A DNA stretch of 64,000 nt, from NCBI GenBank assembly GCA_043777375.1, contig JAYWHX010000133.1:1-64000 (forward strand). Direction: 5' to 3'. The notes under the pieces were generated by a model. That model was not told the origin of the DNA and did not search any database. It was given only the letters and a program-made list of their open reading frames with translations. Numbering within the stretch: the stretch's first letter is position 1; the number at the start of each line of letters is the position of its first letter. The DNA is from TH-plancto1 sp043777375 (lineage in GTDB: Bacteria; Planctomycetota; Planctomycetia; Planctomycetales; Planctomycetaceae). Positions 45,245 to 53,705 of the stretch are shown here, one piece after another. The position numbers and the translations under genes were made by a program.

Positions 45245-45550
45245 ATGCCCCCGCGAAGTCGAGCAGCACCGGCACCGGCGGAACCAGCGCACGTTGAGCA
45301 ACCTCAGCTGGCGGAGTCGGTGGATCGGCTGACTCGTGAAATTCAGGCGATGCGGAATGAGTTGGACGAGGCTCGGGCGGAGATCGCCTGGGCCATGCGA
45401 AACGCCATCGCGGTGAGGCCGGGTGAGTTACTCGACTCGACCGCGACCGAGTGGCCGGAGCCAGAGCTGCGAGAATCAACCGGGGATGCCGCTCCATCGA
45501 CTTCACCCAATGAATGTCGCCCCAAGCCGCCGCCGGGGCAGCTGTTCTGA
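45245..45550 (+). CDS. Small coiled-coil protein upstream of the N6-methylase-like gene
   Basis: 101 residues. A Pro/Ala-rich N terminus, a predicted helix (LAESVDRLTREIQAMRNELDEARAEIAWAMRNA), and a Pro/Ser-rich acidic tail ending PPPGQLF. The stop overlaps the next frame's first ATG by 37 bases. No family is recognised. Such small accessory proteins often precede methylases in mobile elements. Divergent from the Dcm operon. Confidence 0.55.
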   Translation: MPPRSRAAPAPAEPAHVEQPQLAESVDRLTREIQAMRNELDEARAEIAWAMRNAIAVRPGELLDSTATEWPEPELRESTGDAAPSTSPNECRPKPPPGQLF

Positions 45551-46494
45551 TCGAGCGATTCTCAATCGATCGCGCCTCTCCCTTCCCCCCGCTCCCCGTG
45601 TCCAAGGAACAATTTCTCTACAACGAAACCAAGCCGGTCTTCGATCTGATCGAAGAGGCGTCGCAACGCAGTGGCGTCAGTCGCGGCCAAGCCTTTGAGG
45701 ATTTTCTACACATGAGCGTCTGTGCGATGTCCGGCGGAACGATGGAGGACCAATATCTGGCCGTCGTCGAGCGGCACAAACACGGCCAGCCCGGCAGACG
45801 CGGCTGCGATTCGATCGCGAGGGCGTTCGGCACGCTGGTCGCCAGCATGGAGCAGACGCAGGGCGAGATGAACGACATCCTCGGCGATCTGTTCCAAGGG
45901 GCCATTACATACGGCGAGGCAGGTCAGTTCCTGACTCCGCAGCCGGTTTGCAGAGCGATGGCAAGGCTTACAATTGGTGAAGCTGCTGCGGGGGGAGACG
46001 GTGAGTCGGCGTCACCGGAGTTGAGTCCGGTTCCGTTGGTCGAAGAAGCCGGTGCCGACGAACCCGCGACCGAGCAGTCAGCTGAGCAGAATCCCTCCCC
46101 ACGAACCCCGAAGCGAACCGTATGCGACCCCGCCTGCGGCTCAGGCCGCATGCTCCTCGCCGTGGCCGAGATCAATCCGCATTGGGAGTTCTATGGCCAA
46201 GATGTTGATTTGAGATGTGTGAGATTGTGTGGTTTGAACCTCGCGTTTCGAAATTTGTACGGGTACGTGATCTGGGGCAATTCACTCGGACTGGAGAAGA
46301 AGCTGATCTACCGCACGGGATTTGACCTGCAAGGGTTTATTCGGGAGATTAAGCTGGAGGAATGCCCCGCTCCCGTGAGGCAGGCTGCAACTCAGCCGTC
46401 TGAGACAACGACTTCGCCATTCACGGAGGACTTGAACCCAGCACCTCAAGCAGGCGGACCCGTGAAGACTGGTAAGCAACTGCGATTGTTCTGA
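45514..46494 (+). CDS. N6-DNA-methylase-like protein without a visible catalytic NPPY motif
   Basis: 326 residues from the ATG at 45514. A GTG at 45598 (VSKEQFLYNETKPVFDLIEEA) is an equally good start. The AdoMet motif is clear: VCDPACGSGRMLLAVAEIN, preceded by the HsdM-like helix ITYGEAGQFLTPQPVCRAMARL and followed by FYGQDVDLRCVRLCGLNLAFR and YGYVIWGNSLGLE. The NPP[YF] motif of N6-adenine methylases is not found before the C terminus. It may be a cofactor-binding remnant, a half-enzyme or a member of a mobile-element family with altered chemistry. A Pro/Glu-rich insertion (about 157-195) separates the N-terminal helices from motif I. Confidence 0.72.
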   Translation: MSPQAAAGAAVLIERFSIDRASPFPPLPVSKEQFLYNETKPVFDLIEEASQRSGVSRGQAFEDFLHMSVCAMSGGTMEDQYLAVVERHKHGQPGRRGCDSIARAFGTLVASMEQTQGEMNDILGDLFQGAITYGEAGQFLTPQPVCRAMARLTIGEAAAGGDGESASPELSPVPLVEEAGADEPATEQSAEQNPSPRTPKRTVCDPACGSGRMLLAVAEINPHWEFYGQDVDLRCVRLCGLNLAFRNLYGYVIWGNSLGLEKKLIYRTGFDLQGFIREIKLEECPAPVRQAATQPSETTTSPFTEDLNPAPQAGGPVKTGKQLRLF

Positions 46495-46604
46495 TCGTGT
46501 TTGCGCTACGGCACCAATTCATGGCACTCTCCCCAGGCTCTGCCGACATCCGGTAGGGCTTCGCCTGAGCGAATTGCTCATTGGACCACAGGGGGGACCG
46601 TTCG

Positions 46605-46808
46605 ATGCTTGTCGACTTGAAGGATGGATGTTGCCGCGAGTGCCGGGGCCAGCTGGAGATTATGGGGGCCGATGACGCCACGATGGACGTAACCTGCACG
46701 GAATGCGGTGACGACTACAGAGTGGAGACCGATGCTTTCAACGATGGGGGCATCACGTATTGGCCGCAGGTCATGGCCGAGCAGGAGGGCGATAGCGATG
46801 GACCCTGA
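46605..46808 (+). CDS. Small zinc-ribbon protein
   Basis: 67 residues from the ATG at 46605, with a G-run (GGGGGG) as ribosome site. It has two Cys pairs, CCRECRGQLEI and CTECGDDYRVE, the spacing of a zinc ribbon. The acidic tail overlaps the start of the next gene by 11 bases, so the two are translationally coupled. It may be a nucleic-acid-binding accessory protein of the element. Confidence 0.7.
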   Translation: MLVDLKDGCCRECRGQLEIMGADDATMDVTCTECGDDYRVETDAFNDGGITYWPQVMAEQEGDSDGP

Positions 46809-47034
46809 TATTGCTTTGAAAGAGGTGTTCGAAGCTGTCGAAGCAGGGGATTGTGACCAAGTGCGAGAATCGACCGGCGCGATCAACGGTTGGATCGCAC
46901 AAGGGGGATACCCGCCCCAAACGCTCGGGCCGTGGAAACTCGGCTTGATCTGGCACATTGCCGTCACGAAAGCGGTTCTCCGTCTCGCGAAGGCGCATGT
47001 CGCAGTCGTCGCATCACAGGCAGTAGGCGACTGA
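46798..47034 (+). CDS. Small helical protein, unknown
   Basis: 78 residues: MDPDIALKEVFEAVEAGDCD ... GWIAQGGYPPQTLGPWKLGL, then a short hydrophobic helix-rich C terminus. Its ATG lies inside the end of the zinc-ribbon gene, a sign of coupling. No family is recognised. Confidence 0.6.
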   Translation: MDPDIALKEVFEAVEAGDCDQVRESTGAINGWIAQGGYPPQTLGPWKLGLIWHIAVTKAVLRLAKAHVAVVASQAVGD

Positions 47035-47131
47035 GTGATTCATCCCCGTCGCAGCTCACCTTCTCACTGTGTCTGAGATCGTTCAGGCCGCCCCGTGTCC
47101 GCAAGGATACGGGGCATTTCAAAATCGTACT

Positions 47132-47467
47132 TCATTTGATCGGCAGCAGCGGTAGCTGCCCCTCCATCCCCCTCGCCGCTTGGCACTGTTCATCGCCTGC
47201 TTCCATCCCGACACAACAGTTCGGTCGAGTCGGGTAGATCGAGCAGCGGTTGTCTGGATTCAGGAACACACACGGCGACCCGCAGGCGAGGTAGACGGCT
47301 TTGAAATCGTGCTGAATCTCGTACACCATCTCGTGGACCGACTTGCCGCGATGATGGGCGTCAGCGTCGATCAGCCTTGGCTCTCGCATCACATCGAGGT
47401 CATCGGCCTCGATGATCAAGCTGCCCTTGCAGCAGGCCCCGCATTGGTCGCATTCGTATCGATCCAT
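47132..47467 (-). CDS. YkgJ-type CxxCxxCC metal-cluster protein
   Basis: 111 residues. The N terminus CDQCGACCKGSLI is the family signature, completed by SPCVFLNPDNRCSIYPTRPNCC. These eight or so Cys are predicted to bind zinc or iron (YkgJ/UPF0153). The role is not known in general. It is probably cytosolic. Confidence 0.85.
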   Translation of the reverse strand: MDRYECDQCGACCKGSLIIEADDLDVMREPRLIDADAHHRGKSVHEMVYEIQHDFKAVYLACGSPCVFLNPDNRCSIYPTRPNCCVGMEAGDEQCQAARGMEGQLPLLPIK

Positions 47468-47560
47468 ACGCGGGGGAGCGTATCACAGTTGGGTCGAAAC
47501 ATGAAAAGTTGGCACGACGAAGGGGCGCTCTCGGGTGGAGAGCGCCTCCCTCAGCTCAGG

Positions 47561-47935
47561 TTAGAGGATTTCTGAGATGCAGCTCTCCGCCTCGTGCTTG
47601 AGCGAAACGTAGTGATTGATTCGGTCGGTGATGTCAGAGTCCTGCCATTGATCGGACTCTTCTCGCAATTCAGCGAGACGATCGTCGCACACGACGATGA
47701 GCTTGCGTGCCAGATTCAGCAGGTCCGGTGCTCGGGCGATCAGGCGAGCGTTGGCAGCTGAGACGGCTGGGCCACGGTCGGAGCGGTCGATGTAGGCGAT
47801 CGGGTTTCCGCGATCATCCTCGATCTTGATCGTCGGGTATTTTTTGTCGCCGTAGTCGTAGTGATCCCACGGACCCGCCGTGAATGCCGATGATGTGTTC
47901 CCGTCGGAGACGAGGTGTTTCTGAACTGGTCCCAT
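47561..47935 (-). CDS. Phage-like small protein, unknown
   Basis: 124 residues from the ATG at 47935 (the frame extends to 48061). The segment FTAGPWDHYDYGDKKYPTI ... AYIDRSDRGPAVSAANARLI followed by ARAPDLLNLARKLI is the pattern of a small protein found in phages and mobile elements (W, then ANARLIAxAPxLL). No biochemical role is established. Confidence 0.65.
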   Translation of the reverse strand: MGPVQKHLVSDGNTSSAFTAGPWDHYDYGDKKYPTIKIEDDRGNPIAYIDRSDRGPAVSAANARLIARAPDLLNLARKLIVVCDDRLAELREESDQWQDSDITDRINHYVSLKHEAESCISEIL

Positions 47936-48159
47936 AAGAGATTGGAGAAAGAAGTAAGGTGGCCTCGCGGCCAATGGCCTCCGCCGGTGAACGTCAAGGT
48001 GGAGGCCCGCAGGCACGACCTTGACGGAACCGGAATACTTCTGGGGCTGCGAGGCTATCATCGCTGTGTCGTGCGGTGGCTCATCTCAAAAGAACCCCCA
48101 TGCGATTGCACGGGGGGCCGAGAGCGTCTGGCGACTTCTCGGATCACGCACTCAGAGGT

Positions 48160-48519
48160 TCAGAACGGCACGTCGCCCCCTTCGCCATCCGAATGTTCAC
48201 CATTCAGTGTCACGTCCGCCTCCTGACCGGGAAGCTGTGTCGTGAACGCGAACTCCAAGGTCTTCTGCAAGCAGAAGATCAACGCGGGCAGGTCGTTCGG
48301 ATGGAAACTCGTCCCGTTCCGCCATTCGCCGGTCTGTTTGTCGATGTACCGCTTCGGGGCGATGGTCACAGAGCGGAACGACCGCTCGCCTTGGTCCGAA
48401 TCGACGGTGTTCAGCCACACGGCGACTCCGATCCCCCCGACCGAGAACTTCATTTCTGGTGGCGGGCGTTTCGGACGTGGCTGCTCCGGCGGCGCAGCTG
48501 CGGTTTGGCGTTTGGCCAT
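48160..48519 (-). CDS. Conserved mobile-element protein, small beta-rich
   Basis: 119 residues. The core (MKFSVGGIGVAVWLNTVD ... RSFRSVTIAPKRYID ... TSFHPNDLPALIFCLQKTLEF) is a single beta-sheet-plus-helix domain like those common on plasmids and integrative elements. The basic front and acidic tail (NGEHSDGEGGDVPF) resemble single-strand DNA-binding proteins, but I cannot confirm binding. GGAGG stands 7 bases before the ATG. It faces away from the integrase gene. Confidence 0.7.
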   Translation of the reverse strand: MAKRQTAAAPPEQPRPKRPPPEMKFSVGGIGVAVWLNTVDSDQGERSFRSVTIAPKRYIDKQTGEWRNGTSFHPNDLPALIFCLQKTLEFAFTTQLPGQEADVTLNGEHSDGEGGDVPF

Positions 48520-48560
48520 GATGGAAACCTCCAGTGATGTGAATGAGAGATGCTCTCAGG

Positions 48561-48587
48561 CATGGCAGCTCGAAGTGAACTGCCATG
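48561..48587. promoter_or_regulatory. Inverted repeat in the int divergent promoter region
   Basis: CATGGCAG (48561-48568) and CTGCCATG (48580-48587) flank an 11-base loop in the 304-base gap (48520-48823) between the 48160 gene and the integrase. It is a possible operator or recombinase arm site. The rest of the gap shows nothing else. Confidence 0.4.
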
Positions 48588-48823
48588 TCCTACCATGCCG
48601 AAGGTCGGACTTGGGCGCAATGTGGAATCGCATACGATTGCGCAACGACAGGACAGTTTTGTCAACAAGTTCCGAGTGCCCCGACGAGGTATTGCCGGTC
48701 TCACGGATGTTCCGAAATAATAAGGCGATTCCGTCAACGCGGACTTCTGTACGAGACCAACCACGCAACGTAATGTGCTTTTGGTTGCGCGGTCTTGTGC
48801 GACCAGACCATCTTCTTCTCAAT

Positions 48824-49906
48824 ATGACAACCAACGATGATTTCACCACCGGCGTCGAGGAAGTCAACGACCAATTGCTGATCGAATTGACAAGCCTCTC
48901 GAATCCCCGTCTGGTATCGCTCGATAGTCATGAAGCGAAAATCGAGTCGTTCTTGAGTCGCGTCTTGCCCGGCGTAGCGGACCGGGCGACGCATCCGATC
49001 CAGGCTCTCGTCCCGTGGGTTTGCGATGTCTTGAATTCCAAACAGAGTCTGGAGGTCTACGGTCAGGACATTCGCGACTTCGTGCATCACATGGAGCGGT
49101 TCGGCATCGAGCTGTTGCAGGTGAAGTCAGATCACCTGCAGCTGTACAAGGGGGCCTTACGAGATTCCGGCCTCGCGGGAGCGACGATCGCGCGTAAATT
49201 GTCAGTCATTCGTGGCGTGTACTTCCAGCTTGCAAGGACGAAGCTCGTCTCGTACGAGACCGCTCAGGACATTGCAGCTGTCAAATCTCCGGAAGTGCAA
49301 AAGAACACGACACCGGCACTGACGGAGCAGCAAGCAGTGCGACTGCTGCATGCCCCGGACACGACGACGCTGATCGGCCTGCGGGACAAGGCATTGCTGC
49401 ACACACTGTTCATTACTGCCTGTCGCGTGTCGGCCATCACCAAGGCGAAGGTCGGCCATCTGGAGTTCAATGGCACCGAGTGGTTCCTCAACGTCATCGA
49501 GAAACGCAACAAACGCCAACGCAAAATCCTCCTCGAAGCCGCCCGCTCCATCATCGACTACACGACCGCCGCCAACATTACCGATGACCGCGAAGGTTTT
49601 CTGTTCCGCCGCTCCACCCCCGATCACAAATCCCTGCTCCCACTCCCCCTCTCCCGCGAGTCGATTTGGCGAATAGTCCAACGCAACTGCCTCACCGCAG
49701 GAATCCCCCCCGACCGCCTCGGCGGGCGAGGCATCGGCGTACACTCACTCCGTAAAACCGCTCTCAATAACGCGATCCAAAACGGTGCCCAGCTCCACGA
49801 AGTCCGCGAACTCGCCGGGCACGCGGATGTGCGAACCACCGAACTCTACTTCGTCCGCAAGGAACAGGACGCCGAGCGTGCGGCCAGGAGGATTGCTATT
49901 CGGTGA
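48824..49906 (+). CDS. Tyrosine recombinase / phage-type integrase
   Basis: 360 residues from the ATG at 48824. The frame is open further upstream, but that part is antisense to a real gene. An N-terminal SAM-like core-binding domain (about 60-160; VHHMERFGIELLQVKSDHLQLY) precedes the catalytic domain. Visible catalytic residues are Arg in FITACRVSAITKAKVGHLE, His-x-x-Arg in GVHSLRKTALNNAIQ, His in LAGHADVRTTELYF and the Tyr in ELYF. It would cut and rejoin DNA to insert or excise the element, or resolve multimers. It lies well inside the presumed element, not at the tRNA end. Confidence 0.92.
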   Translation: MTTNDDFTTGVEEVNDQLLIELTSLSNPRLVSLDSHEAKIESFLSRVLPGVADRATHPIQALVPWVCDVLNSKQSLEVYGQDIRDFVHHMERFGIELLQVKSDHLQLYKGALRDSGLAGATIARKLSVIRGVYFQLARTKLVSYETAQDIAAVKSPEVQKNTTPALTEQQAVRLLHAPDTTTLIGLRDKALLHTLFITACRVSAITKAKVGHLEFNGTEWFLNVIEKRNKRQRKILLEAARSIIDYTTAANITDDREGFLFRRSTPDHKSLLPLPLSRESIWRIVQRNCLTAGIPPDRLGGRGIGVHSLRKTALNNAIQNGAQLHEVRELAGHADVRTTELYFVRKEQDAERAARRIAIR

Positions 49907-50187
49907 GGGCTCTGGACAGAAACCGTTGCTGTCACGACTCCTATGTTCACGTAAACGCCTCATCAATGCAAAGCATGCGCCACCCTACACCCCACAAAAA
50001 CACCAGGCAAGGTGAGGTGCTGCCATTGGCACTTGAACACGATCCAATAGTATTCCGCTCATGTGTGGTTATTCTGAATAGTCGCAGTGTTTGCTTGAAA
50101 TGAGAAGAACCCAAATACGCAGGCTTGTCATTGGAAATCGAATCCTCACCAACCCGCAACAGCCCGAAACTTGAACCGCCATCATGT

Positions 50188-52371
50188 CTACTCCTGTTTG
50201 TCGACACTGCCATTCGCATTCCCACCCAACCTTTTCAACTTCTGGTGGAGTAAATCGACAACAGCTCGCCGCTTAATGGCACTTGGGCTTGTAGACGGGC
50301 GATCCTCATCGCGACGCAATTTGATCATCCATATTGACCTTTCATGTATATCCTTGAATCTCTTGTCCTCTACATTCAGGCGATTGATGACTCCTTCACA
50401 GTCAACAACAATGGAGTGCATTATTCCGCTCGTCCCCGGCTTTCCTGAACGTTGTACCTCAATCTCACGCATTCTATTAGATATCAATCGCAGATCATTC
50501 AGGTCCTGCACCAGTTTCTGGGACACCTTGCCGTAGACCGTCAGGCAGCGTGATAGCTCATCCTGTAAAGAATCAAGTGTGTCTTCATTCCGTAGCATCT
50601 TCTCATCAATCACAGCCCATTTCGTCGCGGATCGATGCTTACCGGAAACCTCGCGAATAGATGTAGAGATCGACTGGGCATTCATGTTAGTGTTGCAGGC
50701 GGAAATCATGCGTTTGTTCGTCAAGAGTAAACCGTCAATGCTTGTTACGCAGTTAGCCAGAGGTTTCAAAGAATCTGATTGCAACTGCCGTAGTAATAAT
50801 TCAATCGGCCCGTTTGAGATGCCATTTGCATCCTCACCTTCTTGGATCTCAATGCGAAATGACGCAAGTGAGGCTTTCAAGCGTGCCACGTCTACATCAA
50901 GTAACGTCAGATCCTGCTTGAGAGCTTCAATGTCACTAAGGTTTTCTCGGAGATCAGCCTTGATGGCGTCTGTCCAGCTGCCACATCCACAGAATAGCAG
51001 CGGCAGGAATATGAAGAGGCTTGCCTTCGGGATTTGCCAATTCCGTGAACCCGAGGAAAAGAAGTAAAACCAGCCTTTCGCTGCCTGCCACAAAGAGAAT
51101 ACAAAGAAGGTAATCACCGCTTCTCTCGCTATCCGCACGGATGGAAACGGAAGCCAACGGCCTTCATTGGCTGGCGCATCGGATAAATCATTCCACCACA
51201 GATAGCTGATGAATAGGGAACAAAGAATATACATTCCCAGAGAAGAGATGCGGCGTAGACTTGTTCCTTCCCTGAAAAACAGTGAGGCTATAGCTTCAGA
51301 AGGCAAGCTTAGAGTGACCGCTGATGACGTGATCGTCAAGAACCACGCAAGGCCGACAATCCATCCGGTAGTAGAGTACGTACTTGCAGCAGCGATCCAT
51401 GCTCCGACGAGGACACCTGGGACTGCCATGCAGATCGCTCTTGTTACTAGCTTCGTGCAAAGACTACGCTCGTCCAGCGGGTACAACAGTGCTATTCCGG
51501 GCAAGATTGCCATGATCCCGATAAATGCAACGGCTATTTGACTCCACACATAGTATTGGGCAGTGGCAACTCCATAGGGTTGACTCGTGAGTGTCTCCGC
51601 AAGGCGGAATGCAATCAATGGGAGCCAGCTTGCGAGCACGATGAGACAGTTCACTATCCATTTGCTCCACGTAGGTGAAGTGCTCCAGAAACTCTGAGTG
51701 AAATGACTTCCCCATGTCAGACCAAAGTAACCTCCGCACCATCCGCAGAATCCAATGATCATCCACAGGTGAATCTCTTCTGACTCTGCGAATGTCCAGA
51801 TGATCGGTACGAGTAGAGGAATGCTGGATGCGATTCCAATGCACACGCCCAATACCCCGGTGCCGAATCTTGGGTGAGACTCTTCGCGAGACTTCAACCA
51901 ACGCACCATGTTGCGAGAGAACCCGAGTATCGCAACTCCAATCCCAATCAGAAAGGAAGTGATGGTCGCTTCAATCGCCCACCTGGAGACGGTTTCGAGG
52001 CTCGCGTTGTAGATGAAGACTTCAAAAACAAAACCTGCGACAAGCACTCCGCCGCATAGCCAGCAAATTGCCAAGCAAAATAGAGAGACAGGAGCACGAG
52101 GGGAATGTATGCCCTTATGCGTGCCTTCGACGTTTGTCACTGAATCTAGCTCAATTCCTGAATCGTACGGACCAAGAGACATTGTCGATGTGAAGATATC
52201 GTCCATCCGCGACTGACGATATTGCCTGATCTCATCGCACCACTGGGCAACTTGACCTTCGGGATCGGCGACGATGTCATCGACGATGCGATCATACAAA
52301 TCCATGCCTTCGGTCAGTTCCCAAGACATGAACCGCTCGACTTCCGATCTTGTAATCTCGGGAACACTCAT
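50188..52371 (-). CDS. Large membrane/coiled-coil protein of an unknown three-gene system
   Basis: 727 residues from the ATG at 52371, with GGAG at good spacing and the stop of the gene before just two bases away. Residues 1-60 (RSEVERFMSWELTEGMDLYD ... DPEGQVAQWCDEIRQYRQS) match the whole of the 84-residue protein encoded first in the operon. About ten membrane helices follow (100-480), including GCGGYF-like Gly/Trp-rich turns. A soluble coiled-coil region (about 490-720, SDIEALKQDLTLLDVDVARLKA ...) ends with a basic tail. It resembles no family I know. The shared module suggests that it and the small protein bind the same partner. A+T-rich compared with neighbours. Confidence 0.72.
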   Translation of the reverse strand: MSVPEITRSEVERFMSWELTEGMDLYDRIVDDIVADPEGQVAQWCDEIRQYRQSRMDDIFTSTMSLGPYDSGIELDSVTNVEGTHKGIHSPRAPVSLFCLAICWLCGGVLVAGFVFEVFIYNASLETVSRWAIEATITSFLIGIGVAILGFSRNMVRWLKSREESHPRFGTGVLGVCIGIASSIPLLVPIIWTFAESEEIHLWMIIGFCGWCGGYFGLTWGSHFTQSFWSTSPTWSKWIVNCLIVLASWLPLIAFRLAETLTSQPYGVATAQYYVWSQIAVAFIGIMAILPGIALLYPLDERSLCTKLVTRAICMAVPGVLVGAWIAAASTYSTTGWIVGLAWFLTITSSAVTLSLPSEAIASLFFREGTSLRRISSLGMYILCSLFISYLWWNDLSDAPANEGRWLPFPSVRIAREAVITFFVFSLWQAAKGWFYFFSSGSRNWQIPKASLFIFLPLLFCGCGSWTDAIKADLRENLSDIEALKQDLTLLDVDVARLKASLASFRIEIQEGEDANGISNGPIELLLRQLQSDSLKPLANCVTSIDGLLLTNKRMISACNTNMNAQSISTSIREVSGKHRSATKWAVIDEKMLRNEDTLDSLQDELSRCLTVYGKVSQKLVQDLNDLRLISNRMREIEVQRSGKPGTSGIMHSIVVDCEGVINRLNVEDKRFKDIHERSIWMIKLRRDEDRPSTSPSAIKRRAVVDLLHQKLKRLGGNANGSVDKQE

Positions 52372-52373
52372 GC

Positions 52374-53057
52374 CTAACTCCAGTCCATCCACTTATGCTG
52401 GTCAACAGAGCGTATTGCTCGATACAGCTCCGTACCCCAGCGTTCGAAAGCAGCAAGAGACTCTCGAATCTGCAGTGGCTCTCGGGACACTGGAACTCTT
52501 ATGTCATCCGGAAGCTGATCTTGGTAGTTTCGTAGGCTGTCGAACAATCCGGAGATCTTGTTACTGATATCGATTTCGAGAGATGCAATGCGGCGATCGA
52601 GTGTTGATGTTGTACCTCCCGCAGCACGTTCAGGGGCTTCCAGCAATCTCCGCTTCAGGACTGCTAGCGTGTCCGCATGATGCACGACTGCAAGAGCCAT
52701 ACAGATTTCCTGAATCTGATTCGTGCAATGATCTCCGGTAACGATTCGGTTGTAGCCAAATGCCGCCAAGAGTGATCGCTGCGGCAGATTTGGCAAATCG
52801 GATATCTGAGAGTCGAGGTGAACAACAAGCACGATCAGCTTTTCTAGTGTCAGCTTGCCCTCATCGAGCCCCCGAGTGAATTCACTCGGGGTCATTCGCA
52901 GCACCGAATCTGCGAATGCACTTCTGGTCATCTTGCCACGTCTCTTGTCTACATAAGCCCAGACTAGCCTCGAATAGGCCCGTCGCACTCCATCGCGATA
53001 GGCATGACTCGATTGGCGAGCATCGCCGTATTCGTCAGGCTCCTTCTCGTTCATCAT
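52374..53057 (-). CDS. Cytosolic protein with XRE-like HTH, middle gene of the system
   Basis: 227 residues. After an Arg-rich lead, KMTRSAFADSVLRMTPSEFTRGLDEGKL and LTLEKLIVLVVHLD (about 42-85) read like a lambda-repressor/XRE helix-turn-helix. A mostly helical region follows. It begins directly after the stop of the 84-residue protein gene and ends two bases before the membrane protein, so all three are one transcript. It could regulate the operon through the palindrome upstream or be the sensing part. Confidence 0.62.
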   Translation of the reverse strand: MMNEKEPDEYGDARQSSHAYRDGVRRAYSRLVWAYVDKRRGKMTRSAFADSVLRMTPSEFTRGLDEGKLTLEKLIVLVVHLDSQISDLPNLPQRSLLAAFGYNRIVTGDHCTNQIQEICMALAVVHHADTLAVLKRRLLEAPERAAGGTTSTLDRRIASLEIDISNKISGLFDSLRNYQDQLPDDIRVPVSREPLQIRESLAAFERWGTELYRAIRSVDQHKWMDWS

Positions 53058-53312
53058 TTAGACCGGTCTGTCGAGTTCATCGTCTTCGGAAGACAAAAGG
53101 TGATCCAAAATCTTGTCATGTTGTTTCTGATGAATCTTCCTTATCTCATCGCACCAGTGAGCAACTTGACCTTCCGGTTCTGAGATGATCGCATCCACGA
53201 TGCGAACATACAAATCCATGTCTTCAGTCAGTTCCCAAGACATGAACCGCTTTACATCATCTCGTTGAATCTGCGGATGATCATGCCGGTCATTGAAATC
53301 GGGAAGAATCAC
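53058..53312 (-). CDS. Small protein sharing the N-terminal module of the membrane protein
   Basis: 84 residues from a GTG at 53312. The core, RFMSWELTEDMDLYVRIVDA ... EPEGQVAHWCDEIRKIHQKQ, is about two-thirds identical to residues 9-58 of the 727-residue protein at 50188-52371. The module has conserved Trp-Glu-Leu-Thr-Glu and Trp-Cys-Asp-Glu patches. It is the first gene of the operon, with no gap to the second. I do not know the family. Confidence 0.7.
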   Translation of the reverse strand: MILPDFNDRHDHPQIQRDDVKRFMSWELTEDMDLYVRIVDAIISEPEGQVAHWCDEIRKIHQKQHDKILDHLLSSEDDELDRPV

Positions 53313-53351
53313 AGTCTCAGTCTACCTGAGCTTTTGGGATTTTGGCAAGTT

Positions 53352-53366
53352 TTGCCGTTACGGCAA
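53352..53366. promoter_or_regulatory. Perfect palindrome between divergent operons
   Basis: TTGCCGT-T-ACGGCAA, 7-bp arms with one central base, 40-54 bases before the 84-residue protein's start and about 70 bases before the divergent zinc-ribbon gene. It looks like a repressor operator, perhaps for the XRE-like protein of the operon. Confidence 0.5.
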
Positions 53367-53435
53367 CACGCCGCAAACTGTATTTGCGAAAGTCTCTCCA
53401 GTCCTGATCGAACAACCAGAGGCGGGAGTAACGAG

Positions 53436-53705
53436 ATGGTGGAGAACTTTGTTGTCAATCCGAAAGTTGTCACTGAGTGCATGACTTCTCAGATCGAGGC
53501 GAGTGCCAAGCCCCATTTGAGAATTGATGAGTCGGGAGGCCGACGAAACCTCAATTCTCTCACGATAGCGCCGCCAGACGCCTCTCAAGATCTCTGCTGC
53601 CACTGTCGGAAGCCACTAGGCGAAACTCTTCGTGGCTGTGTTTGGTGTCATGTCTATCGGCTCGGTTTGCCGCGACTCTGCCTCCGGAAGGAGGCCAGGT
53701 CATGA
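53436..53705 (+). CDS. Small zinc-ribbon protein, coupled to a wHTH-like gene
   Basis: 89 residues from the ATG at 53436, with GGGAG upstream. The C-terminal half has LCCHCRKPLGETLRGCVWCH followed by LPRLCL, giving two Cys pairs with CxxC spacing, typical of a zinc ribbon. The stop overlaps the next start (ATGA, 53702-53705). Probably a transcription or nucleic-acid accessory protein. Confidence 0.65.
   Translation: MVENFVVNPKVVTECMTSQIEASAKPHLRIDESGGRRNLNSLTIAPPDASQDLCCHCRKPLGETLRGCVWCHVYRLGLPRLCLRKEARS

Noticed and set aside
46427..46475. Second tRNA-Leu-like fragment (GGACTTGAACC with CCTCAAG nearby)
   Set aside because: The words are only six bases apart, so there is no room for a variable arm. 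No stems form and they lie in the coding end of the methylase-like gene. Chance similarity, so not used as the other att site.
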